Source of the DNA: Peptoniphilus obesi ph1
GTDB lineage: Bacteria > Bacillota > Clostridia > Tissierellales > Peptoniphilaceae
Length of the DNA: 64,000 bases
Assembly: GCF_000311865.1 (NCBI RefSeq)
Contig: NZ_HE978580.1
Location: 1-64,000 of the forward strand
Direction: 5' to 3'
Shown here: positions 1 through 8,504 of the stretch, piece after piece
How the letters are laid out: each line of letters begins with the position of its first letter
Position numbering within the stretch: position 1 is the first letter of the stretch
Made by a program: the position numbers and the translations under genes
Notes under the pieces: model-generated
Told to the model about the DNA's origin: nothing
Databases searched by the model: none
What the model saw: only the letters and a program-made list of their open reading frames with translations

Positions 1-83
1 AAGTATAATGTATTGTCAAGTAAAATTAGAAATTATTTTACTTATTTTTTTCAATATATTCATTTCAATATTTTATAATGTAA

Positions 84-97
84 TCAGCTTGAGCTGA
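84..97. other. Small hairpin near window start
   Basis: A short inverted repeat, TCAGC-TTGA-GCTGA, lies between the window edge and the end of the TPR gene. On the plus strand it is followed by a short CTTTT run, so it could be a weak terminator for a gene entering from the left. On the minus strand no T run follows, so it is a poor terminator for the TPR gene. The rest of 1-142 shows nothing recognisable. Confidence 0.25.
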
Positions 98-142
98 CTT
101 TTAATATTTTACTATTTATTAAAAATAAGTCAAGGCTTTTTT

Positions 143-1243
143 CTAAATTAATAAAGATTTTATCTGGTCATTTGGATTTAATTCATATGCTTTTTCAAGA
201 TATGGCTTAAAGACTTGATCTTTGATGTTATATAAAAATATTCCAAAGTTATAATTTAATAGATAACTTTCTGGTAATTTATCTATTCCAACTTTATAAG
301 TTTCTTTTGTTTTTTCTAGATCTTCTAGATTTAAATAAATTTGAGCTTTTAAATTGTAATATTCCTCTACTTCATCATTGTAGTTAAGACTTTGATTGAT
401 ATGCTCTAAGCTTTCTTCAAGAAGTCCAAGCCCAAAAGTAGTTAACGCTTTATAATAATGTAGTTTTTCTTTTTCTGGATATAGGTCTGATACATTATTT
501 AAACTTTCATAAGCCTTATCTAATTTTCCATAGGCTATGTATGATTCAGATGCTTCCAGGTTTGCATAGTCATCTAATTCTTTTAGGTCTTCCCTTATTT
601 CATCTTTTAATTCTTCATATTCATCTTCAGAATTGTTTAAAAATTTCTCAAAGTAAAGTTTAGATTTTAAATAATAATTTAAGTTCCTATATATATAACC
701 TAGTCTATAATAGGCTAATATATATTCTTCACTATGATTTAGTATGTCTTCATAATCATTTGCTATGTCTTCTAAAAATTCTTTTTGCTCTTCTTCTGAT
801 AGGTTTTTGTATTCCTTATTATAGATAGCTTCTTTTATATTTGCCTTAGCAAATTCTAGGTCTAGATCGTATTCAATGAAGTTATCATATGAGTTTAAAT
901 AAATAAAAGAAGCAATGTTGTCATCTAAGTTAGCTGCTTGTGATGAAAGATAAAGAATCAAAGCTTTTATGTCTTTTACTGCAAAGTTTATAATTTTTAA
1001 ATATTCATTTTTAAATCTAAAATCTTTTTCTATCCCTAATAGGTATATTATCCCTTCATTAATTCTTGATAAATCAATTTTTTCATCTATTGATTTATCT
1101 TTTATTCCTTCAATAAGACCATCTAGCCTTACTGGTAGATTTATTTCTTTTTTGAGTTCAATTTCATTTAGCTCAACATTTTTATTTAATTCTATAAAAA
1201 CTATGTCTTTTAGTCTCTTATCTACTTGTTTTTTTAGGTACAT
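143..1243 (-). CDS. TPR-repeat protein of unknown role
   Basis: A 366-residue soluble, acidic protein. Roughly residues 170-360 are made of degenerate tetratricopeptide repeats, with helix pairs carrying the A/Y-x3-G-x2-Y type spacing (for example LGYIYRNLNYYLKSKLYFEKF and the ALTTFGLGLLEESL stretch). The N-terminal 130 residues have no motif I recognise. TPR arrays usually hold protein partners, so a scaffold role is inferred. Translation probably starts at the ATG behind AGGAGA, 12 bp after the stop of the membrane-protein gene upstream. The two genes are likely one transcript, hinting that this protein works with that membrane protein. No signal peptide or membrane segment is visible. Confidence 0.75.
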   Translation of the reverse strand: MYLKKQVDKRLKDIVFIELNKNVELNEIELKKEINLPVRLDGLIEGIKDKSIDEKIDLSRINEGIIYLLGIEKDFRFKNEYLKIINFAVKDIKALILYLSSQAANLDDNIASFIYLNSYDNFIEYDLDLEFAKANIKEAIYNKEYKNLSEEEQKEFLEDIANDYEDILNHSEEYILAYYRLGYIYRNLNYYLKSKLYFEKFLNNSEDEYEELKDEIREDLKELDDYANLEASESYIAYGKLDKAYESLNNVSDLYPEKEKLHYYKALTTFGLGLLEESLEHINQSLNYNDEVEEYYNLKAQIYLNLEDLEKTKETYKVGIDKLPESYLLNYNFGIFLYNIKDQVFKPYLEKAYELNPNDQIKSLLI

Positions 1244-1255
1244 TATTTCTCCTAA

Positions 1256-2011
1256 CTAAATACTTCCCATATATTTTCTTTTTCTTAACGTGCTCTTGCT
1301 TAATATATTGAATAAGCTTGCTCTAAATACTATATATACGCCTGTTAATAAATAAAATATTATATATCTTATTAAGTTGTCTGTATTATTTAAGCTTGGA
1401 AGATAAGTTTTAAATCCTAAGCTTATATTTATATAGTCCTGTTTTGAGATAGATTCTATTATTGCATTTGGAGATAGTATAAGACTTGATAAGATTCCAT
1501 ATACTATTAGTAAAATTAACCAATGCAAGATGTTTTCTTTCATAAAGTTTAATGTATAAGTAAAGCTTTCTATATATTGCTTGTCTTTAATGTAGATGCT
1601 TTCTGCTATTGGATTGAATACTATATATAAAATCAATCCAAGTAAATAAAAATTACTGCTAAATAAACTCACCCAAGAATATACAAATACTACAAAATAT
1701 ATATTAAATAAATAATTACTAAAGTTTCTTGTGTTAAATATATTTTGTATTTTTATTCTTCCAAAATATACTAGGTCTGATAATACAGAAAAATATATAG
1801 ACATTATAGCAGAGTAAATTAAAGCATATATCAAACTGCCTAGCAAAGAATTATAAAATAGTAGCCCCGATAGACTAGAGCTTTCAAGATAATTTAATAT
1901 TAAAGTAAAAATCATAGGTAAAAATAATACTATCGGATTTTTTATTATAAGATCTTTACTTATTTGAACTGTTTTTGAGTAAACTAATTTTAAATCTTTT
2001 AAAATATCCAT
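1256..2011 (-). CDS. Multi-pass membrane protein, unknown function
   Basis: A 251-residue hydrophobic protein with about five to six membrane segments, starting around residue 25 after a short amphipathic N-terminus. It ends in a basic tail (STLRKRKYM). No catalytic motif or family signature is recognised. It is the first gene of a two-gene unit with the TPR protein and has a good AGGAGG site before its ATG. A promoter lies just upstream, facing away from the phosphodiester glycosidase gene. Its overall look resembles small Firmicute envelope proteins of the DUF975/GlpQ-membrane-domain kind, but that is only a resemblance. Confidence 0.7.
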   Translation of the reverse strand: MDILKDLKLVYSKTVQISKDLIIKNPIVLFLPMIFTLILNYLESSSLSGLLFYNSLLGSLIYALIYSAIMSIYFSVLSDLVYFGRIKIQNIFNTRNFSNYLFNIYFVVFVYSWVSLFSSNFYLLGLILYIVFNPIAESIYIKDKQYIESFTYTLNFMKENILHWLILLIVYGILSSLILSPNAIIESISKQDYINISLGFKTYLPSLNNTDNLIRYIIFYLLTGVYIVFRASLFNILSKSTLRKRKYMGSI

Positions 2012-2028
2012 AACTTCCTCCTGATGTT

Positions 2029-2058
2029 ATTATACAAATTATTTGAGAAAATAATCAA
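2029..2058 (-). promoter_or_regulatory. Promoter for membrane protein-TPR operon
   Basis: Minus-strand TTGATT (2053-2058) and TATAAT (2029-2034) are separated by 18 bp. The -10 is perfect and lies about 18 bp before the ATG at 2011. This promoter physically overlaps the plus-strand promoter of the neighbouring gene. Confidence 0.6.
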
Positions 2059-2071
2059 TAAATAATATACT
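2043..2071 (+). promoter_or_regulatory. Promoter for phosphodiester glycosidase gene
   Basis: TTGAGA (2043-2048), a 17-bp spacer and TATACT (2066-2071) precede the plus-strand gene. An AAAGGAGA ribosome-binding site follows at 2083-2090, ten bases before the ATG at 2101. Confidence 0.65.
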
Positions 2072-2100
2072 TATTGTATATGAAAGGAGAAATTTATAAT

Positions 2101-4176
2101 ATGTTTAATAATTTTAAAAAATTTTTTACTAGTATTATTCTTGCTTTAATTGTGGCCTTATCTTTTAATGGCACTTCTTTTGCAAAAGTTAATAGTAGTG
2201 AAGAAATAGCACCAGGTGTAGTTAGAGAGGAACACATTGTTAATTATAATAAGAAAAATACTTATATAAATTTGCTAAAGATTGATTTAAATAATCCTTA
2301 TGTGGGAATTGAAGTTGTTGCTGGTAATGGAAAGTATACCCAAAGAGCAACTGTAAGCCAAATGGCTAAAAGAACTGATGCAACAGCTCTTGTTAATGGA
2401 GACTTTTTTAATACCTTACTTCAAGGATCTCCAGAAGGTCCTTCTATAGTGGGTGGAAAATTACAAACATCTCCTGTTTACTATAATGGACTTTATTCTT
2501 TAGGAATAACAAAAGACAATATTGCTAGTATTGAACAAATAACTTTTACTGGTAATGTTAAGGCGAAAAATGGAAAAACCTTTAAACTTGATAGTCTTAA
2601 TAAATCTTACTATTGGTATGAAGACACTAATGAATATTCTCACCAAGATAAATTGAATTTATATAATGATTTTTGGGCATCAAAATCAAGGGGAGAAAAA
2701 ACAAACAGTGAGATTTTGGTTAATGCAAATGGAGTAGTTGAACAAATTAGCGAAGGGAAAAACTTTAATTTCCCAGTTCCTGATGGAAAATTAATTCTAC
2801 AAGCTGACGGAAAAGCTTATGATTTTATAAAACAAAATGTAAAAATTGGCGACCAAATTGCTATTAACTATAGTATAAGTCCTAAAAAAGATTTTAAATT
2901 CTTAATTGGTGGTCATGCTCTACTTGTTAATAATGGACAAGTTGTAAAATATACTAAAGATATCAATGTTCTAGGTGGAGTTAGGGCAAGAACTTGCGCT
3001 GGTATTTCAAAAGATGGAAAAACTTTATATATAGCAAGTGCTGAAGGTAGAACAAAGAGATCTGCTGGGATGTCACTTCCTAATTTGTCGGATTTCATGG
3101 TTTCAATTGGAGCAAATAAAGCACTTAACCTTGATGGCGGTGGATCAACTGCCATGGTTGCTAAAAATCTTGGTGACTTTGAAAGAACTAGATTTATAAA
3201 TCCAGAAAAAAATGCTGCTGAAAGAAAAGTAGTTAATGGAATTGGTATTTATAATACAGCTCCAAGCACTAATAATATAGCTGGTTTAAAGATAAATGGT
3301 CCAGACTCTATGTTAGTAGGAACTAGTGCAGAATTTTCTGTAAAGGGAGCTTGGAATGAAAATCTTAAGCCTATAAAAGCTGATAGCTTTGCTTATAGTC
3401 TATCCTCTGCTTCTGAAGAAAAAGGTCTATTAAATGGAAAATGGTATCTTGCTCTTGCTGAGGGAGAAAATGAAATTAAATTTGTAACTCAATCAGGTTA
3501 TGAACAAGTTAAAAAAGTTAATGTCTATGGCTTTGATAAAGTAAAAGATTTAAAAATAAAACTTAACAATACCAAAATGGTTGAAGGCGGAAGTTACCAA
3601 GCTACTGTAAAGGCTGTTTTAAATGATAAGACTGAAAAAGATATAGATCCAAGAGTTTTAAGTTTTGAGCTTGAAGGATTTTCAGGTTCTGTTGATGGTG
3701 GAGGAAATTTCACTATAGATTCTCTTAATGGTCTTAGCAAGGGTCTTTTAAAAGTAAAAGCTGGTAATTTAGTAAAAACTATAGACTTATACGACAAAGA
3801 TTCAATGAATCTTGTTATGACAATAGATAAGAAAAATTACACTATTAATGGAGTCGACAAAAAGATGGATACTTCTCCATTTATAAAAGATTCTAGAACT
3901 TTCGTACCTATTAGATTTGTAATGGATGCTTTAAATGCAGAAATTAATTACAATGAATCTAACAGAGAGGTAGAAATTTCTTATAACGACCAAAAAATTA
4001 TCATTCCAATTGACAAAAAATATATTATGGTAAATGATGAAAAGAAAGATATAGACACAGCAGCCTTTATTAAAGATTCAAGGACTTTCGTACCTATAAG
4101 GTTTGTGAGTGAATCTTTAGGACTATCTGTTGACTATAATGATTCAGCAAGACAAGTTATAATCTCAAGTAACTAA
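2101..4176 (+). CDS. Secreted phosphodiester glycosidase with stalk repeats
   Basis: A 691-residue exported protein. Residues 1-29 form a signal peptide ending SFA. The centre (about 60-390) is a phosphodiester glycosidase (NAGPA/DUF2233) domain, with the conserved GGVRARTCAG stretch near 291 and LDGGGST near 343. The family removes GlcNAc-1-phosphodiester-type caps from glycans; the substrate here is unknown. Residues about 395-560 look like Ig-like or bacterial spacer domains. The last 120 residues are a copper-amine-oxidase N-terminal-like stalk with two half repeats, each carrying KDSRTFVPIRFV. The start at 2101 follows AAAGGAGA; a TTG 27 bases upstream would begin before that site. Likely role: cell-surface or secreted glycan remodelling. 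Confidence 0.88.
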   Translation: MFNNFKKFFTSIILALIVALSFNGTSFAKVNSSEEIAPGVVREEHIVNYNKKNTYINLLKIDLNNPYVGIEVVAGNGKYTQRATVSQMAKRTDATALVNGDFFNTLLQGSPEGPSIVGGKLQTSPVYYNGLYSLGITKDNIASIEQITFTGNVKAKNGKTFKLDSLNKSYYWYEDTNEYSHQDKLNLYNDFWASKSRGEKTNSEILVNANGVVEQISEGKNFNFPVPDGKLILQADGKAYDFIKQNVKIGDQIAINYSISPKKDFKFLIGGHALLVNNGQVVKYTKDINVLGGVRARTCAGISKDGKTLYIASAEGRTKRSAGMSLPNLSDFMVSIGANKALNLDGGGSTAMVAKNLGDFERTRFINPEKNAAERKVVNGIGIYNTAPSTNNIAGLKINGPDSMLVGTSAEFSVKGAWNENLKPIKADSFAYSLSSASEEKGLLNGKWYLALAEGENEIKFVTQSGYEQVKKVNVYGFDKVKDLKIKLNNTKMVEGGSYQATVKAVLNDKTEKDIDPRVLSFELEGFSGSVDGGGNFTIDSLNGLSKGLLKVKAGNLVKTIDLYDKDSMNLVMTIDKKNYTINGVDKKMDTSPFIKDSRTFVPIRFVMDALNAEINYNESNREVEISYNDQKIIIPIDKKYIMVNDEKKDIDTAAFIKDSRTFVPIRFVSESLGLSVDYNDSARQVIISSN

Positions 4177-4220
4177 TTGTTAAATAAATTTTATTAGATA
4201 TATTCATTTTTGAATTAAAA

Positions 4221-4246
4221 AAACGACAATTTTAAAATTGTCGTTT
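4221..4246. terminator. Bidirectional terminator
   Basis: A perfect 26-bp palindrome, AAACGACAATTTT and its mirror, sits between the convergent glycosidase and binding-protein genes. T-rich sequence follows on both strands, so it can end transcription from either side. Confidence 0.85.
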
Positions 4247-4255
4247 ATTTTATTA

Positions 4256-5422
4256 TCATTCAGGTGAAACAAGTGAATCAAAATTATATTTTCCATTTTC
4301 TATTTTTATAATGACAACTGATTTGTAGGGATTATTTTTCTCATCAAATCTTATGTTGCCAGTTACTCCCTCAACCTCAATATTTTTTATAGTTTCAATT
4401 AATTTTTCACTATCAGTAGAATTTGATTTTTCAAAAGAATTTTTCAAAATATATACACTATCATAAGCAAGAGCTGAAAAAGACGATGGCACTTTCTTAT
4501 ATTTAGCTTGGTAGCTATCTACAAACTCTTTAACTATTTCTGATTGATCATCACCAGCATAGTGGCTAGCAAAGTATATAGAGTCCAAGACTTTTCCCGA
4601 ATTTTTATCAGCTAGATCTAAAACTCCTTCCCAGCCATCTGATCCAATAATTTTTGCATCTATTTGAGCTTCTCTTATTTCTTTAGCGATTATAAAATCT
4701 TTTTCAGAATTTTCTGGGATTAAAATTAAATCAGGATTTTCTTTTTTTATATTCTCCAGCTGAGTTTTAATATCAAAATCGTCTTCTTCATATCCTTCAT
4801 CCGCTAGGATTTTTAATCCCCTTTGTGTAAATTGATCTTTAAATGCATCTGCAATTTCATTTGAATAGTCGCTTGATTTATTTCTCAATACAAAAGCACT
4901 CTCTGCTTGTAAAATATCTATTGAAAAATTAGCCAAAATCTCTCCCTGTACGCTATTGGTAAAACAAGTTCTAAATATATTATCCGAATCTTCTGTTATA
5001 GATTCGCTTCCTGCTGTTGGACTTATAATTGCTATCTTTTTTTGACTAGATTTATTTGCAACAGCTTTTGCATTTTCTGAGCTTATTGGTCCAACAATAG
5101 CATCGACATTTTTTTCAATTAATTTGTCATAAGCTTTTACTGCCTCTACTGGATCACTCTTGTCGTCTTCTAAAATATATTCAACTTTCTTTCCATCAAT
5201 TCCACCATTTTCATTTATTTCATCAATAGCTAGCTTAATTCCTTTATCTACAGCATCTCCATAGATATCTGATTTCCCTGTCTTTGAAACTATCGCTCCA
5301 ATTTTTATAACTTCAGATTCCTTGTCTGCTGGATTAGGATCATTACTATCTCCAGTTTTAACATTGCTGTTACAGGCTGCCAGTAAAAATATTAAAAATA
5401 AGGCTAAAATTGTTTTTTTCAT
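4256..5422 (-). CDS. ABC transporter substrate-binding lipoprotein (LivJ-like)
   Basis: A 388-residue type I periplasmic-binding-fold protein. Its signal peptide ends in the lipobox LLAAC, with the lipidated cysteine at residue 17. A mature start rich in D/N/S is followed by the branched-chain amino acid receptor signature (IKIGAIVSKTGK, then GIKLAIDEIN and GPISSENAKA). This family captures leucine/isoleucine/valine or other small amino acids for a Liv-type importer. No permease or ATPase gene is adjacent, so it either serves a transporter encoded elsewhere or acts as a sensor. The ATG follows AGGGGAAATC. The gene has its own leader and ends at a bidirectional terminator. Ligand unknown. Confidence 0.88.
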   Translation of the reverse strand: MKKTILALFLIFLLAACNSNVKTGDSNDPNPADKESEVIKIGAIVSKTGKSDIYGDAVDKGIKLAIDEINENGGIDGKKVEYILEDDKSDPVEAVKAYDKLIEKNVDAIVGPISSENAKAVANKSSQKKIAIISPTAGSESITEDSDNIFRTCFTNSVQGEILANFSIDILQAESAFVLRNKSSDYSNEIADAFKDQFTQRGLKILADEGYEEDDFDIKTQLENIKKENPDLILIPENSEKDFIIAKEIREAQIDAKIIGSDGWEGVLDLADKNSGKVLDSIYFASHYAGDDQSEIVKEFVDSYQAKYKKVPSSFSALAYDSVYILKNSFEKSNSTDSEKLIETIKNIEVEGVTGNIRFDEKNNPYKSVVIIKIENGKYNFDSLVSPE

Positions 5423-5863
5423 TTTGATTTCCCCTATTAAATTGCGATTGTAGAACTCAAATACTCATATATTCACATAACTTTTCAAAAATCTTATTAT
5501 AAAAGTTATTTAATCTTTCTTCTTCACTCAATATCCCAATCTATATACTAATACAAGTTAAAGAAGTTTTCATGTCTATAAAAAATAATACCACATTTCA
5601 AAAAATAGCAACACCAATTAATTTAATAGACATTGTAGAGCATTTACTTATTCTCATCTATTATTCTACTATTGAGATATTGATCTATTTTTTCATCTGT
5701 ATCTAATCATAGAATGATCTCTAATATATAAATATTTTATATACATATAATATCTATAATTTAAGAAATTCCTAATTTTTTATATTTATAAATTTATCCA
5801 TTAAAGAGATACTCGAAGTAAAATAAAGATATCTTTATGTATATACTTATAAGTAGGACCATA
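5423..5863. other. AT-rich gap with coding-like remnants
   Basis: 441 bp without an intact gene. Minus-strand 5457-5531 can encode 24 residues (LSEEERLNNFYNKI...), from a TTG with no ribosome-binding site to a TGA. It resembles the C-terminal helix of a small regulator such as a MarR protein. Minus-strand 5644-5706 reads LDTDEKIDQYLNSRIIDENK then stop, with a TGA just upstream. Both look like scraps of decayed genes, but they are short and may be chance. A weak minus-strand promoter with -10 TATTAT at 5585-5590 could serve the binding-protein gene, leaving a leader of about 160 nt. No riboswitch motif is recognised. Confidence 0.35.
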
Positions 5864-6277
5864 TTATTTTGATGGTTGCTGTACTATAATTTCTCCTTTG
5901 TCAGCATCTAAAGTTATTTTTTGTCCATCATAAACTTGGTTATAAAATTCTTTATCTACCTCTGTTACCATGGGAATTTCCATAACAATTGCACAAGATA
6001 CAAGAACAGTATCAAGTTCCTCAACGATTAAAGCTTTGGGACCTGTCCCACATTCATCAAGTTTATACAAGCCATCAGCTTGAACTACAGAACTACCTTT
6101 ACCCTTTGGAAAAACAACTATTTTATCTTTGACGCTCTTTCCTTCAAGAGCATGACCTTTTTCAATTATATTTCCAGTTTTAGGGTCTGTGTGGTAAAAC
6201 AAAATTGGCTCTTTAGAAAAAATTAATTTTCCTTCAACCTTTCCACCAGAAATTACTTTACATTTAAATTTATTCAT
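5864..6277 (-). CDS. Aconitase X swivel (small) subunit
   Basis: A 137-residue protein of the AcnX swivel family (DUF126, PF01989). The conserved features are the VEG near the N-terminus, PKGKGSSVVQ in the middle and the E(I/V)P(M/I)V stretch near the C-terminus. It should pair with the large subunit immediately upstream to form an aconitase-superfamily dehydratase. Characterised bacterial AcnX enzymes dehydrate cis-3-hydroxy-L-proline; archaeal ones dehydrate mevalonate 5-phosphate. I take the ATG at 6277, which follows GGTGGTGA and lies one base after the large-subunit stop. A GTG at 6292 would overlap that gene by 14 bases and lacks its own site. Confidence 0.88.
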   Translation of the reverse strand: MNKFKCKVISGGKVEGKLIFSKEPILFYHTDPKTGNIIEKGHALEGKSVKDKIVVFPKGKGSSVVQADGLYKLDECGTGPKALIVEELDTVLVSCAIVMEIPMVTEVDKEFYNQVYDGQKITLDADKGEIIVQQPSK

Positions 6278-6278
6278 T

Positions 6279-7481
6279 TTAAAAGTCACCACCCTCAGAA
6301 GCTATTTCCATACATTCTTTTGCATCAAGAACATTTATCTTAACATTAAAAGTTGACATATAATATGAACATTTTGGCGAATCAGATAAACCATTTTTCC
6401 CTTTTAAATCTTTCCAAACTCGTTCTTCATCTATGCATGTATTTGGAACAAGACTGATATTATACGCTTCCAATTCTTTCCTTAAATCCATATCTTCTAA
6501 TAACTTTATTAAAGCCTGTGATGTCAAAATCCAAATAGGAACTTTAGGTTTTTTACTCCTAGCCATTTCTAAAACATTGTTTATTTGCTCAAATGTATAG
6601 TGAGGACACCCAAACATAATAAAGTCAATTTTTTCTTTAGGTTTTATTTTATCTTTAAAATCTTTTATATCTTCATTAGTTATCACTATCTCTTCTTTGA
6701 TTTTTTTATTACCCATAGCCATTTCAAGATTCTTAGCTTCAGGCGTATAACCTAAGATGTGATATATAGTATGCGAACCAGTTACATTTAAATTAGTACC
6801 TAAGTTTATATGAGCCTCTGTACTAGGATTTTTCTTTATTCCATCAAAGATTGGAATACCATTGACTTTTTCCCCGCAAATTAAACCTAGTATTGAATAA
6901 TCAAAATCACTTTCTAAATCTGCTTCTACTCTTACTAATGTATCTCCATATCTGTTTTCATCCAGCAAAAATCCATATTCTGGGGTAAAACCAGTAATGG
7001 CTGAGCACATAGAACTGAAAGAACTTTCCCTATTTGTCCTAGCACCTACTACTGAATTAGCATAGATTGTTACACTAGTTTCTGAAAAAGCAACTATATC
7101 CCCATATTTTGGAACATTGGCAAATAGGTAAGGTGTGCAAGAGTAAGTCATTATTGCCCCCATATTCTTATAAGCATTATGAACCCTTTGCATGTTATCA
7201 ATATCATCTTCTGTCAATATATCTTTATTATTGAAATAAGATAGAGAGTATCCTGGATTTACTGTGGGTTTTACCGCAAAAGTGGCACCCGCTTTATTCA
7301 TTTTTTCTGAGAACCACCTATCGGCACCCTGTGCACTTAAAGATATATGAGCTCTTTTTATTGGAACTAGTCTATTTGCACCAAAACTTTCTCCAATTGC
7401 AACTAGTATTTTTATAGCCATAGCTTTACCTTTTCCAAAGTCGCCATTTAACATCTGAGATTGATATTTTGTTAATTCCAT
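6279..7481 (-). CDS. Aconitase X catalytic (large) subunit
   Basis: A 400-residue AcnX catalytic domain protein (DUF521, PF04412). Visible signatures are the N-terminal DRWFSEKMNKAGA region, CTPYL, the ESSFSSMCSAITGFTPEYG stretch, CPHYT and a C-terminal CSYY. The scattered cysteines are candidates for the Fe-S or iron centre of the family. The enzyme is expected to dehydrate a small hydroxy acid or hydroxy-imino acid. Candidates are cis-3-hydroxy-L-proline, as in characterised bacterial AcnX, or mevalonate 5-phosphate, as in archaea. The TAGGAGGGC site before the ATG is strong. It is cotranscribed with the swivel subunit. No proline racemase, reductase or mevalonate gene is adjacent, so the substrate cannot be fixed from context. 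Confidence 0.9.
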   Translation of the reverse strand: MELTKYQSQMLNGDFGKGKAMAIKILVAIGESFGANRLVPIKRAHISLSAQGADRWFSEKMNKAGATFAVKPTVNPGYSLSYFNNKDILTEDDIDNMQRVHNAYKNMGAIMTYSCTPYLFANVPKYGDIVAFSETSVTIYANSVVGARTNRESSFSSMCSAITGFTPEYGFLLDENRYGDTLVRVEADLESDFDYSILGLICGEKVNGIPIFDGIKKNPSTEAHINLGTNLNVTGSHTIYHILGYTPEAKNLEMAMGNKKIKEEIVITNEDIKDFKDKIKPKEKIDFIMFGCPHYTFEQINNVLEMARSKKPKVPIWILTSQALIKLLEDMDLRKELEAYNISLVPNTCIDEERVWKDLKGKNGLSDSPKCSYYMSTFNVKINVLDAKECMEIASEGGDF

Positions 7482-7599
7482 TAAGCCCTCCTATTTTTTA
7501 TCGCACCAAGAAATTCCAAACCCTGAAATCATTTGATTTTAAGTTATAGGTGTTTGTCATAAACTTTTAAACTTAATATATCTAATTTTAGTTTTTTTA

Positions 7600-8196
7600 T
7601 TATTTTACTGCTCCACTAATTGCTTTAATAATAACTGCTGTCTCTGCTCTTGTTAGTTGACTATCTCCATTGAAATTATTATTATGGTCACCCTTTATAT
7701 ATCCAGCATTTACCAAGTGAGCAACATAAGGTTGAAATTCTTCAGGTATTTTATCAAAATCTTTAATTCCACTTGGTCTTGTAGTATCTGGTGTCTCATT
7801 TTTCAACTTTTGTAGTCCTAAAGACAAGTATTCTGCCATATCATTTCTTGTAATATCATAGTCAGGATCTTGAATATAGTCTACTATATCTAAACCTTTG
7901 CTTACTAACTCGTCAAAAGTAGGTTGGAACCAATTGTCGTTAGGATCAGTATTTGGAACTTGTTTCTCGCCTATTGTATTATTCATTAATGTTAAAAATT
8001 CAGCTAAGGTTACAGACTTATTTGGTCTAAATGTATTATCTTCATATCCATTTATTATCCCCTTATCTGTAAGTTCACTTACAACACCATAATACCAATC
8101 ATCATTGTTAACATCCTTAAATGTTTTAGCAAAAATATTTGTTGGTGTTAGCAATATAGTACTCAAAGCAAGTGTAGCTATAACTCTTTTTTTCAT
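7600..8196 (-). CDS. Small SLH-domain surface protein
   Basis: A 198-residue secreted protein with a signal peptide (residues 1-23, ending IFA) followed by two to three S-layer homology modules and almost nothing else. The SLH hallmarks are FKDVNNDDWYYG, GIINGYEDNTFRPNKSVT and, near the end, AGYIKGDHNNNFNGDSQLTRAE. SLH domains bind pyruvylated secondary cell-wall polymer, so the protein should sit on the cell wall. With no effector domain it may be structural or an anchoring subunit. The ATG follows AGGGGGAAAT. It is related in its N-terminus to the 649-residue SLH protein at 23-25 kb. Confidence 0.85.
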   Translation of the reverse strand: MKKRVIATLALSTILLTPTNIFAKTFKDVNNDDWYYGVVSELTDKGIINGYEDNTFRPNKSVTLAEFLTLMNNTIGEKQVPNTDPNDNWFQPTFDELVSKGLDIVDYIQDPDYDITRNDMAEYLSLGLQKLKNETPDTTRPSGIKDFDKIPEEFQPYVAHLVNAGYIKGDHNNNFNGDSQLTRAETAVIIKAISGAVK

Positions 8197-8254
8197 TTTA
8201 TTTCCCCCTAGGTTTTTAATTTTCTCATCACTTTTATATTATTGTCTTAAGAAT

Positions 8255-8260
8255 ATTATA
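8255..8260 (-). promoter_or_regulatory. -10 box of small SLH gene promoter
   Basis: A perfect minus-strand TATAAT lies about 58 bp upstream of the start at 8196. No good -35 is visible 17 bp upstream (T-rich TCGTTT-like sequence only), so the assignment rests on the -10. Confidence 0.4.
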
Positions 8261-8504
8261 CTAGAAAAAACATTGAAAACGAGAAAGAAAGGCTTTTATT
8301 TTATTATCTGATACAGCGATAAAGATAATATTTTTCTTTATCATACATATATAATTTAAATACAAATAATCCGCTATAAAAAATTTATATTTTCTTCTAA
8401 TTTAATTACTAGTTTTTTTATTACTTTAAAACTGATTATAATTTTAATTACTTTTCATAATCCGTAGACTATTTTACATTCTGAATAATACTGGAAATAA
8501 AAAT

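Noticed and set aside
969-1259. 96-codon plus-strand frame opposite the TPR gene start
   Set aside because: Serine- and phenylalanine-rich antisense of an acidic protein; no start signal.
3890-4110. Direct repeat of about 30 bp spaced by about 180 bp, as in a CRISPR or duplication
   Set aside because: It is the coding DNA of the duplicated stalk half repeat; only two copies and in frame.
8105-8311. 68-codon plus-strand frame at the SLH gene start
   Set aside because: Covers the SLH signal peptide in antisense and its leader; no ribosome-binding site.
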